Source: Carcinoscorpius rotundicauda
Taxonomy: Eukaryota > Arthropoda > Merostomata > Xiphosura > Limulidae
Length of the DNA: 64,000 nucleotides
Direction: 5' to 3'
Assembly (NCBI GenBank): GCA_011833715.1
Contig: CM022395.1
Span: forward strand, 35,375,191 to 35,439,190
Of this stretch, positions 1-10,079 are shown one piece after another; within the stretch, counting starts at the first letter, position 1, and each line of letters begins with the position of its first letter. The position numbers and the translations under genes were made by a program. The notes under the pieces were generated by a model. It saw only the letters and a list, made by a program, of their open reading frames with translations, did no database searches and had not been told where the DNA came from.

Positions 1-195
1 CGTGATGTTAGCGGTAAAATATTTTCGAAGTATGTAGAACTGTTGATAAAGTTTGAATAAGCTAGAAAAATATTGTTTGTATGTGTTTCGTTGAACTTGA
101 GTACATATCTATCACTACATAAATGAGTATCTCTTTTTTATTAATTCCTAATTCAACTGTAATCACTTTTAAAGTATTTAGATATACATTCATGG

Positions 196-325
196 GGAAT
201 AAGTGTGTGTGTGGGTGGGTGTTCACTTAAAGCAAAGATACATCGAGCTTTTTGCTAAGTCCACCAAGGGGTATCGAACCCCTTGATTTTAGCGTATACT
301 TCCCGCTGTACTAACGGGGAACTAC
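196..325 (-). mobile_element. SINE family 3 copy (tRNA-derived, CA-rich tail)
   Basis: Read on the minus strand, this has a tRNA-like head (an ACAGCGGGAAG A-box region and a GGTTCGATACC B box) followed by a short body ending in a CA-rich stretch, seen as GTGTGTGTGTGGGTGGGTG on the plus strand. The same layout occurs at 13436-13565 and 50772-50880. It is non-coding. The tail probably seeded the adjacent microsatellite. Confidence 0.6.
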
Positions 326-474
326 TTAAACTGTCAAAAATATAAAAAATAAGAAATTAATCTGGTATGAATTATTCAATGAATGGTTTGAAATAAGAAA
401 TAATATAAAATCTTTAACTGAAACTATTTCCAGCGAATTACCATGGCTAAGTGAAAAAAACCAATTGATTTTGT

Positions 475-739
475 GGCCTAGCGCATTAAGGCGTGCGACT
501 CGTAATCTCAGGGTCGCGGGTTCGCATGCTCGTCGCGCCAAACATGCTCGCCCTTTCAGCCGTGGGAGCGTTATAATGTCGACGGTCAATCCCACTATTC
601 GTTAGTGAGAGAGTAGCCCAAGAGTTGGCGGTGGGTGGTGATGACTAGCTGCCTTCCCTCTAGTCTTACACTGCTAAATTAGGGGTGCTTAGCACAGACG
701 GCCCTCGAGTAGCTTGGTGCGAAATTCAAAAACAAACCG
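475..739 (+). mobile_element. SINE family 1 copy, near full length
   Basis: The head resembles tRNA-Thr(CGT): GACTCGTAATC anticodon arm, then a GGGTTCG-type B box. The family body follows, with CATGCTCGCCC, CGGTCAATCCCACTATTCG, GAGTTGGCGGTGGGTGGTG and GACTAGCTGCCTTCCCTCT blocks, and it ends in the AAATTCAAAAACAAACC tail. It is non-coding. An open frame on the opposite strand here is incidental. Confidence 0.9.
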
Positions 740-2815
740 AATGATTTTATATTTTAAGATCTACGTGATTTTAAAAAAAGAAAAAATACTTTATTTGCGT
801 CTACGATAAAAATAATTGAAACAAGTTAAATTTATCTATGAACGTGAAAAGTTAAAACTGTAACTCTAATAGAAGAAAGGAAAGTAATGTAATGGAAACA
901 ATGATGAAAAAACACAGATGGTATGTAGTGTACAGAAATCAGAAACAACGAGTAGCGGTAGCTAGATGATAGGTGGCATCCAAATTACACTCAGGGTGAC
1001 CTTTTGCACTTCTCTCACACCATGACATAGCGCATTATGGTTAGAACTTCTTCAAAAAACGTATGTTTCTACTACATTTTCTTATACACGATACAAGTGA
1101 TGCGTTTATTTGGATAGATGCATTGCACTAACATGTGTTATACAGACAAACATCTTCATTTTATTGCTGGTCATGGAGGAGGTGTGTCAAAAACAACTTA
1201 TCCTTTGATGGTGGTAATCAAACTATTTCAGAGTGTGACTGTAGCTGTTACATCTGAAATCTCAACCTCTGCAACATAAGTTAGATCATTTGTGGCACAA
1301 AGAGGATTTCAATGGACATCTTTCAACATCCTCTGATGTCAGACGTTCAGAACTGCAACACACGTTAGACAATAAAAAATATTTTATAACATGTGTGATC
1401 ACTGGAAACTATAGGGCAATATAACAGATAATGTCATTAAACCTCATCAGACAAATGGCACTAGGCATATCCTCAGAGAAAGGAACAATTACTGATCAGG
1501 TGGTTCCCCTTAATCACGATCATTGAAAGAATATAGTTGAATCGCTTTGAAAACAAAACTATATGTCATATGCCAAAGTGCCAAACATTACGATGTATTT
1601 GAGCAAGAAAAAGCTTATATATTTATTGCGCTGTTATGCAATATGAGCAAATGCTGCATGTTACATCTTAAAACTGCTACACACACAAAAAAAAGTTAAA
1701 TCTGAAAGGGTCAAGATTCTTCTGGTGTTCGAATCTCGGGTTTTAGCTCTTTAATTCCTTAAACTTACCTCCATCGCACCGGAGGATACGCTGTAAGACT
1801 GATATTCAAGTACCACTAATCGATAAGTTAACAGTAGCCCAAGTTGATCGTGAGCATTATTCATTATCATTATCTACCCTGTAGTCTATCGATTCAGAAT
1901 TAAGAGCGAAACGGTATTTTGTATGCTTTTGCGTAAAATTTTAGAATATACATGTAAAACAACACATTAAATTAAAGTTATTTGTTATTGTCTGCAAAAA
2001 AGAAGTGTGGCCCGCGTGTTTCATAGGAACGCTTCCAGTTTCTGTAATCTGTAGGATTTTTTAATTTGATGTTTCTTGAGCAAATGTTGTTGTACACATT
2101 ATTTGCGATATTTTATATTTTATAAACCTTAATGCAACACATTTATCCTTTAACAGTATGTAGTTGGTGTTAATAATAAGAATAGTGCTAAATAATAAAG
2201 CTTAAAACACCTTTTCATCGTACGTGAATATATTCTTTAATCGAGGAGAAAAACTAAAAAAAACAGTTACCGCTTATTTATTCAATTCATTACTAAGAAA
2301 GTGGAGAAATGTTAAGTTGTTGTAAAGCAAACAAATAATATTTTAATAAAGTTATAAAAATGTCACTTGGGACAATAAGATAAACCATAAAAGATCAGGG
2401 AAATAACAAGACGAATATAGATAACGCGGACCAACGAATATACTGCTATTGGTAAGTATTCTTTCAAATACGTTATTAAATAACCACTACTCGTTAACGC
2501 TCACAATGAACGCCTGATAACTCGACTTAAAAAGAACATTACAGTTATCTATTCGTCTTGGCTTTGGAAACCTATGTCATCTACTCTATACAGAGAATAG
2601 AAAAATGCTTTAGCTACCTTTCACGTTAACACTTTTCTTGTAATCAAAGCCACACATAAGGATGGAAATTACATTTTTGCTTTTTTCAATGAAAAAAAGA
2701 TTACATTCATAAAGCTAAAGATTTGTTTTTAGGCAGTCACACCTAGAATCCTTATGATAACGATTCGACTGGAACAAAAGTAGATGCTGTTGCAAAAAAT
2801 GTATTAACGTTTAAC
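740..2815. other. Unassigned AT-rich stretch
   Basis: No gene, RNA or known repeat could be recognised on either strand. Open frames are short and lack recognisable motifs. Around 1700-1900 there are faint SINE-like words (TGTTCGAATC, AGTAGCCCAAG), too diverged to define a copy. Confidence 0.4.
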
Positions 2816-2829
2816 TTTAATGGGCTAAT

Positions 2830-4200
2830 AAATTACTTTCAACACTCACACTCAGACATTCACAACTTCTTGAACTGTATGGTTTACCTAAAGTTCATAC
2901 GTTTAAGAACAATTGTTTCTGCTCCTAACTGCCCTTGTGAACGAATACCATGACTTATTAAGAAATTTTTAACACAGTTGTTACAGCTCATTACTGCACC
3001 TGTAAAACACTCTAATAAATTGTTTGATAAACTGCACAAACACGCTTCCACATTAAATTACTTTGTACCAGGACAAAAAATAATAAAATCTGTTATATAG
3101 TTCTTAGGCTTACATAAATCTAATGTAACAACTTTTTATCTCATTTTAATTTATTTAGACACTTTGTTTGTTGTAGTTAAGCACAAAACTACATCAAAGG
3201 TTACCGCAAATGTACTTTGATCATTGACTTAGAAAGCTTGTTTAGATTCATTCTCACTAATAAGTTTTATGGGTTTGTAAACAAATATCTAATGGAAATT
3301 GTTTTGTTTTTGCCATTTTCAGTCAACAAAAATCAATGACCTGGTATAACGAACCATTTTTTAATTACAATGATTTATTTATTGTTTTTCTTTGTGTTTT
3401 GGTGTCTGAAACGTAATTAGATATTTTTTTATGTAATAGTATTAACCATAAAACTGGCATATTCAGACAACATTTGAACAATCAATACTTTCACTTCCCG
3501 TTTCTGGTGTAATAATTAAAGTTAATAGTCACAGACCAATTACCCATCGCTTATTTGTAAAACAAGCGATGTCGAATGTATTTGAACTATTGTTCCGCAA
3601 CCCTTAACAGTAAAACAACTCCAACCCTTCAAAATGTGCCTTAAAAAAACTACTGAGATAGCAACCAAATTCTTTTAGGGTAACCAATATTCAAACACAC
3701 TTTTGGATAAAGCAAAGAATACAACTGAGTACAACCATACTAAGCCAGAAAAACGCATGAGCGATGCACCCATTGTGACTTATATTTTTGACTCTGTTAA
3801 CAATAGAACTCGTAGTTTATCTAAATTAAAATTTGTCTAAACATTAGGACTTGTGAAACAAGAGAATTTAAACTTAAAAATACTCTTGTGTGATTTGCAC
3901 ACGAACCGTCTACATGTTCTGTTCGTAACTGCAACCCCTGTTTGATTAGACCTTGAAGATTGATTGGTACATAACTCCCAACTTTTATTTACCAATTAAC
4001 TTGTAATATTCGGTTAAACATTTTCATTGAGGAAATTTACAGACCTTTTCTGAGCGTATAAATGAACATCGTAGAAGGTGCATTGAAAATACCCTAAAAC
4101 CCAGTTTAAATCACAGTCAAAAGCATGCTTTAGTAACACATAAAATGACCTTTCTTGACGACAATCCTGTACAAAGCTAAAATCCCAGATGATTGCCTCA
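2830..4200 (+). mobile_element. Ancient Penelope-like element (RT then GIY-YIG)
   Basis: This is a decayed coding stretch. Near 2875-2900 a YGLPKVH-type RT motif can be read, followed in shifted frames by a KKFLTQLLQ...VKHSNK segment like the region downstream of that motif in Penelope-like RTs. At about 4020-4160 a nuclease-like segment reads FSERINEHRRRCIEN then HALVTHKM, resembling the R...EH part of the GIY-YIG domain. Stops and frameshifts occur throughout and no YVDD block was found, so it is inactive. The order RT then GIY-YIG supports the call. It differs clearly from the copies at 5.1 kb and 34 kb, so it is an older lineage. Confidence 0.5.
3166..3245 (-). mobile_element. SINE family 2 tail fragment inside the old PLE
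   Basis: The plus strand reads TTGTTTGTTGTAGTTAAGCAC followed by AAAACTAC, the reverse complement of the SINE 2 tail (GTAG-TTTGTGCTTAA). The head is missing or decayed. It sits between the RT-like and nuclease-like parts of the ancient PLE. Confidence 0.35.
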
Positions 4201-4504
4201 TTACAGATAGTTTTTTGATAAGCACTGAAATACCAGAACTGAGCACAGTTGGTGAGTTCTTGATATACATAGGAACTGGGAATAGAAATATTATTAATTA
4301 TCTAAATTTATTACTTAACCTTAATTATGCTATATAGTACAAGTGCGTATATGTAATTAGCTATAACTGTCTTTTTAAGTGAAATTTTATCCTATACATT
4401 ATTAGTTTACTAACATGTGTTTAGTATAATATAATAATAACCTTCTTCACCTAGCTGCAAACTAAATAATACAACATCTATGAAGGAATGATTTTAGTAT
4501 TCAA

Positions 4505-4640
4505 GACAGCTTGTCATCACCACCCACCGCCAATTCTTTGGCTACTCTTTCACCAACGTGAGATTGACCGTAACATTATAACACCCCCACGGCTAAAAGG
4601 GCGAGCATGTTTAGTGCGATCTGGCCATGCCGGACCTATC
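4505..4640 (-). mobile_element. SINE family 1 fragment
   Basis: On the plus strand the order is TCATCACCACCCACCGCCAA, TTGACCGTAACATTATAAC, GGGCGAGCATGTTTAGTGCG, then GGCCATGCCGG. This is the reverse complement of the SINE 1 middle, with most of the tRNA head deleted (the B box and anticodon arm are absent between GTGCGAT and CTGGCCATGCC). Confidence 0.7.
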
Positions 4641-4869
4641 ACTGAAATATGCAGAGAAAAAGACTAGAACTAAAAACACTGTTTAATTATATTAATGAAA
4701 GGACGTATTGTAAAGTAACCTTTTGAAATAGTCATTTCTAGCTCATTTCACTTGTATTACTTTTACAAATTTTTCTTCATCATATGTTATTTATTTTTGT
4801 GTTCCAACGGCAGGTTAACGGAAAGACGAAACTAAAATCCTGAACTAGATTCTTCATAGTGTACAGAGC

Positions 4870-5085
4870 ATAGATAGCTTATTGTGCAACTTTGTGTCGA
4901 AGGAAATAAATTGTGTGTGCGTACCCTAAGTAATTGCGTTTGTTCAAATATGCGAGCGATTGTTCCGCTGTTTGTTCTTATTTTTATTATTCCTGTTCCA
5001 ATTAGTTGTGTCTGATGTAGGCCTACGACCGAAACGTGACACCCCTTAGAAACATTTTGGAAGCTAAAACAAATTATTTGTAAGC
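4870..5085 (+). mobile_element. Possible PLTR fragment of a further PLE
   Basis: The segment contains CTGATGTAGGCCTACGACC followed by GAAACGTG, with a self-complementary GTAGGCCTAC. This resembles the degenerate hammerhead-like core common in Penelope pseudo-LTRs (CTGANG...stem...CGAAACG). No coding part is attached. The call is tentative and rests on one motif. Confidence 0.28.
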
Positions 5086-5105
5086 GACAAACTATTTATT
5101 TTGAC

Positions 5106-5118
5106 AAAGTAATAATAA
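5106..5118. repeat. 13-bp target site duplication, left copy (PLE 1)
   Basis: AAAGTAATAATAA is repeated exactly at 7364-7376. The pair brackets the PLE at 5119-7363. Confidence 0.85.
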
Positions 5119-5184
5119 TCAGTGGTGTCGAGAAAACCCACTTGTAGAAAAATATATATGATAAAACGGCTCGTTTGGGTTGAG

Positions 5185-7159
5185 AAAATAAGTACATTTC
5201 AACCTTTGAAATCAAAACACGTTTAGAAGATCTAGCCAGGAGACTTGTGATACTTTCTACAGAGAACAAAAACAACCAACAGAAAGAAGACAACTTAGAT
5301 AATTTTATTGACCTCCCAGGTAAAATAAAAACATTTTCCAGAAACACCTAAAAACAACATCTTAAACGATTTTTTCAAAGAATTTTCTCACAAAATCATC
5401 AACATAATTTCACAAAACAGAAAGCTAAAAAAGAGACATTAATTCCATTAAAAATCTAAAACAAGACAAAAACATAAAAATTCTAAAACCAGATAAAGGT
5501 AACGCTATAGTCATAATGAAGAAATTCCTATCAGACACGAACAAATTTTAAACCAATACACACAAATCTAACAAAGACACACGAAATGCAACTAAACAAA
5601 ATACTACTAAAAATAATAAAGCCAACACAATTTCCCCAACACTTTATTCCTACCTACGTAAAACCGACTCACGCATACCACAAATAATATACGGCATCCC
5701 CAAACCTCATAAATCAGATTGTCCACTACGACCAATAATGTCCACATATGAATCGTTTTATAAAATGTTGGTAAATACATAGCATGGGTATTCTCCAAAT
5801 ATGTAACATCAGTCATGTCATCATGGCTAAACGTCTAAATCAACTTAATCATAAAGGCTTAATGGCCAATTTTGATATTATATCCCTCTTTACAAAAGTT
5901 TTAACCACTGACCGGAAGCTGACCACATGTTTGGAAGGGGTTGTGTAACTGAGTGTCGCAATGTAGAGGGCGGGGTTAGATGTTTGAATATATAATTTTA
6001 TCCCTGTTATATCCCTCTTTACAGAAGTTCCAACAACAGAAGCCTGCAAGATAGCCTTAAAACTCTATATCCAAGACCCTAACCCATCTATAGATATTCC
6101 CAGCAACCAATTTGCAACTCTCATAGAATTCACCACGATGAAGACAAACTTCATGTTCAACAATCACAACTATATACAAACAAATGACTTAAGCATGGGC
6201 AACCCAGTATCACCAGTTGTAGCCGATATTTTTATGACACAAGTTAAAACACAAGCAATTAACACAGCATTACATCCACCACTACACTAATACAGATATG
6301 TAGATGACACGGTTGTGGGATTCAAATCCACAGAACACACACATAATTTTTTCAATCAAATTAACTCTATACATCCCAACATTATCTTCACATGTGAACA
6401 GGAAGAAAGCAATGAAATATCATTTTTAACCTCAAAATTACAAGAACCGACACACAATTCAAAACAGAAATCCACCGAAAAATCACCCATACTGTACTAT
6501 ACCAATACTATACTATACTTGGGACTCAGCACATGAAACAAAACAAAAACTCAATATACTAAGAAACCAAATGAACACAGTCATAAAACTCTGCTCACCA
6601 AATAAAATTAACGATGAATTAGACAAAATAAAACAATACTTTATCAACATCAATAAGTTTCCTCCAGAAACCGTAGAAAACATTATACGCCCACACCTAG
6701 ATGGAAAGCAAAATCAACCAACAAAAGTAAATATATCTCACGAAACTATGTACTGCTACATACCATATATTCCCGACATCAGCAGAAAAATAACCAACAT
6801 TTGGCAAAAACTAGTAACAAAATATGATATTCCAGTTAATGCCAAATTTATTCAAAAACCAGGCACAAAAATGAAGTCTATACTATATAAAAACTACACT
6901 AACAAACACCACACCATTATTTATAAAAACAATGTGATAACTGCCACGACTTTTATATTGGAGAAACAAGTAGAAAATGGAAACCAGATTCAAAGAACAT
7001 AAAAAGTCACCTTCACACGTTTTCGAACACTGTAAGTCTAATAAACACAACGTATCCATAGAAAATACTCAAATACTAAATAAAGAAACAAACATAAACA
7101 AACGCAAAATTAAACCCAAAATAAACCAATACAAAGGAACACCTTTGTACCTATATTAA
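5185..7159 (+). pseudogene. PLE polyprotein remnant (reverse transcriptase + GIY-YIG endonuclease)
   Basis: In an active PLE this protein would prime reverse transcription on chromosomal DNA and copy the element's RNA. Visible in order: a LKPDKGNAIVIM block (about 5485-5520), SYLRKTDSRIPQIIYGIPKP then CPLRPIMST (about 5660-5750), ISLFT (5880 and 6010), SMGNPVSPVVADIFM (about 6195-6240), a YVDD catalytic box (6298-6309) preceded by a stop replacing the usual Y-W of this family, FTCEQEESNEISFL, and a nuclease tail from ETRFKEHKKSPSHVFEHCKS to GTPLYLY (6978-7159). At least one nonsense codon, several frameshifts and a 111-bp insert break the frame. The GIY-YIG part lies after the RT, as is usual in Penelope, Poseidon and Neptune elements. 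Confidence 0.88.
5899..6009 (+). repeat. PLTR-derived insert within the PLE 1 RT frame
   Basis: The stretch ACTGACCGGAAGCTGACCAC... through TTTGAATATATAATTTTATC is a middle portion of the element's own PLTR. It interrupts the ISLFT coding motif, which is duplicated on both sides (ATATCCCTCTTTACAAAAGT and ATATCCCTCTTTACAGAAGT). The right-hand junction is identical to the RT/PLTR junction of PLE copy 2 near 35460. Confidence 0.85.
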
Positions 7160-7363
7160 AAATAATAAAATAATATAAAATTATATATTCAAACATCTAA
7201 CGCCGTTCTCTACACAACCCTTTTCAAACATGTGGTCAGCTTCCGGTCAGTTACCTCTTTCTTTCTTTGTGAGCCTGACGATGACCGAAAAAGGTCGAAA
7301 CGTTGTTCGCTCATCTACGTAAAATATTTTCTCAACCCAAACGAACCGTTTTTACATATATAT

Positions 7364-7376
7364 AAAGTAATAATAA
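7364..7376. repeat. 13-bp target site duplication, right copy (PLE 1)
   Basis: Exact second copy of AAAGTAATAATAA found at 5106-5118. Confidence 0.85.
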
Positions 7377-7530
7377 ATTGAGATAACTTAGCTATCTGTC
7401 TTTTGGAGAGGGGAGGGAAATATATGATTTAGAATAAAAAGATTGATATCTGAAAAATACGGTTTAAATCGAGTGCAGTATGTGTCTGTTATATGTCCAT
7501 GTAACTACTTCGCCGGATATAGATGGAGGT

Positions 7531-7708
7531 TTATTGAGTCAATAAGGGGTACATACAAATTTGTATGTTTCTTTCCATCACTTCTCCCGCTGTAGATGGA
7601 TCTTCACCACATTGAAGAAGACAGTTTGTTGGGTCCAAGCAAAGACACTTGCAAACTTGTGATATCACACTTTGTGTTTTGCAGATTTTATACGAATATT
7701 TACAACTC
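7531..7708 (-). CDS. Possible terminal exon of a small cysteine-rich protein
   Basis: I do not recognise this protein. On the minus strand, a TTATTTTAG acceptor-like site precedes an open frame of about 58 residues whose cysteines follow the pattern C-x6-C-x9-C-x-C-x-C-x6-C-x3-C, then GEDPSTAG, ending at a TAA that overlaps an AATAAA polyadenylation-type hexamer. Dense cysteines suggest a disulfide-rich extracellular or metal-binding segment, but no signal peptide or upstream exon was found and no homologue was recognised. It could be a chance open frame. Confidence 0.2.
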
Positions 7709-7739
7709 CTAAAATAATCTTTCATTCATCATGAATTTA

Positions 7740-9145
7740 TGTGACTTACGTCCGGAGGATAGGTGCTACATCTGGTTGTTTCACTTTTAAGAGCACATTA
7801 ACAGACTTATTTTATCGAGAGTAGTTTTTGTTATATCTATGACCTGACTTTACTTAATTGGTCACACTTTGATATTTTATAGATCATACGATAAATTACT
7901 GTTTATAACTATAATAACATTTCTGCTGTTTTTTGTAGTATCCGAATATGTATTTAACGTTAAGTTAATAGTATTTCCCTATTTAATTATACCACAAAGT
8001 ATACTGCTCTAATGTTGAACCTTGAATATATAAATTAGCACCTAATTAACAAACCAGAAACTGTCAGATGTCACTTACACATTCAAGATACTAAATAACT
8101 TGTGTCACTGTAAAATGTATACGTTTTTTTTTAAATTCTTAACGAATGAAAACGTATAAATTGTAAATAAATATTTTCTTGTTGTTTTGGTATCTATAAT
8201 AATCCTTCTTCCTGAGGGTAACTGATATCGATGCAGCTTACACTCTCGATCCTCTTTCAGGTTCTTGCTCCACTGTTCAAATATTAAATATTTATTTTAA
8301 ACTTACAGTGCAATAAAACGAGACTTTTGAGAGCACTTTGATACACAAATTAGAAATAATTAAAGTATCATAAACAAAATATCTCATACTTCAGAAAGTT
8401 GGCGTTTCTTAAAAAGTTGAATGGCGGTATCGCAGATGATACTTAGCACTTTCTAAGTATCAGCTTATTTCTTCATAACGTCACGAGTCAATGATAGAAA
8501 CTGTATATAGCACAGTTGTTCTTGATTTGCCTCAAGCTAATATGAACAGTCACTAAGACATGTTATACCTGAAATCACTTGCAATTAAATCACCTTTAGT
8601 GTTCACACACACAAGTATTATAATCAAAAGTCAGGAATTAAATGAATGTAGAAAACAACACGTGTTTATGAGTGTGTTGTAACAGAACAATTTTATCGCT
8701 TATGAGATGAGCAATTTTTTTTTCCTGTATAATTTTTAATTATATAAATGTTAGGTAAATATTGCTCTCAATCGCAATTCCTATTTCAGTTTGATCTTAC
8801 CGTTATTTAATTACATATCGTTTAACACTATTTGCTTTATGTTTCATTTCTTTAATGTCTATAGATGAGCAAGGTTGGTTATCTCTGTACATTGAGCTCT
8901 TTAAATAAACACCAAATTTCTGTAAATAACTAACTTCAAAGAACATTGATAACATTATCTACCTAGAATAGTTAGTTTTTAAAACTTCTACTAGTTATTA
9001 ATAATACTTATAAAAACGAATATTCCGTTTTAAACTACGTCACCTCAGTGAAACAGGTTAACTCCATTGTTTTGGTTTTTGATTTAACATGTAATAAAGA
9101 AGAACAAGAAATTAAAACGTGTTTCTATGATATTTACTGACATTG
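7740..9145. other. Unassigned AT-rich stretch
   Basis: No gene, repeat family member or RNA was recognised on either strand in this interval. Confidence 0.4.
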
Positions 9146-9157
9146 CGAGAACTTGTG

Positions 9158-9417
9158 TTTCTTTTTGAATTTCGAGCAAAGGTACAGGAGGACTGTCTGA
9201 TCTAGCCGTCCCTTATTTAACAGTGTAAAACTAGAGGGAAGGCAGCTTATCAATACCACCTACTGCCAACTGTTGGACTACTCTTTTCTCATCGAATAGT
9301 AAGATAGACCGTCACTTATAACGCCCCATGACTGAAAAAGCGAACAGGTTTGGTGTGACAGGGATTCGACCCCGCGATTGCGAGTCGAACACCCTAACCA
9401 CCTGACCATGCCTGGCC
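9158..9417 (-). mobile_element. SINE family 1 copy, full length
   Basis: The plus strand shows the reverse complement of the family from tail (TTTCTTTTTGAATTTCGAGC) to tRNA head (CCTGACCATGCCTGGCC). An 8-bp direct repeat AACTTGTG at 9150-9157 and 9420-9427 is a likely target duplication. Confidence 0.85.
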
Positions 9418-9869
9418 AAAACTTGTGCCTTAGTTGTTACATAGATATTGTCATAAAAGGAAACACTATGGTAATGTAATGTTCTGATGACATTTTGATT
9501 AGTTATTTAAAATACTATTTAGATGAGCAATTTAAATCACTCCTACCAAAAACACCTTGATGTTACTCATGGATTTAAATAAATGTTAACTAAAATGTTT
9601 CAGAAACGATAAAGGATACTTTGTAAAACAGTTTTTATTTTAGCTATAAAAGTTATCAACCCATTTCTACAAAAAAGACTCATAACTTTCATACTTTATT
9701 TGACCTTGTAAATGTCACTAAATACAATAGATTGTTGTTTACCATACGACTATTATTTATTGCTGTTTTGTTTTTCTTCCGTCATGTTTAAGTTGTTTTG
9801 TTTTCAACTAACAAGAATTGTCAGACGGGTTTTAATCATCCGACTAATATTAGTATAGTTTACTTTTGT

Positions 9870-9990
9870 TTGTAATTAAGCACAAATCTACTCAAAGGGT
9901 TATCTATGCTCTGCTCACTATAGTGTATCGAAATCTGGTTTCTAGTGTTGTAAGTCAAAAGACACACCGCTATACCACTTGGGGACTATT
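9870..9990 (-). mobile_element. SINE family 2 copy
   Basis: The plus strand carries TTGTTTGTAATTAAGCAC, CTATGCTCTGCTCAC, TATCGAAATCTGGTTTCTAG and CACCGCTATACCACTTGGGG. This is the reverse complement of the SINE 2 tail, body, B box and head. It is diverged from the young copies. Confidence 0.75.
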
Positions 9991-10079
9991 CTTATAGAAA
10001 AAAATGGTAGCTGCAAGTAAAATCACATAGAGATGAATAGATAAAATTAATTTAAATAATCATAAATTTAAGATAACTT

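Larger units (their letters stand above)
5119..7363 (+). mobile_element. Penelope-like retroelement, copy 1
   Basis: The element begins with an inverted pseudo-LTR end (GTGTCGAGAAAACCCACTTG, then AAACGGCTCGTTTGGGTTGAG), runs through a broken RT reading frame and a GIY-YIG remnant, and ends with the sense-oriented PLTR carrying a hammerhead-like motif at 7271-7312. Both ends lie exactly inside a 13-bp direct repeat, so the insertion is complete. Compared with copy 2 (34061-35701), it keeps the N-terminal part of the RT. Stops, frameshifts and an internal PLTR insert make it non-autonomous. Confidence 0.9.

Noticed and set aside
475..560. Possible functional tRNA-Thr gene
   Set aside because: The head continues into the SINE body, has mismatched stems and recurs in more than ten SINE copies; it is a SINE promoter region.
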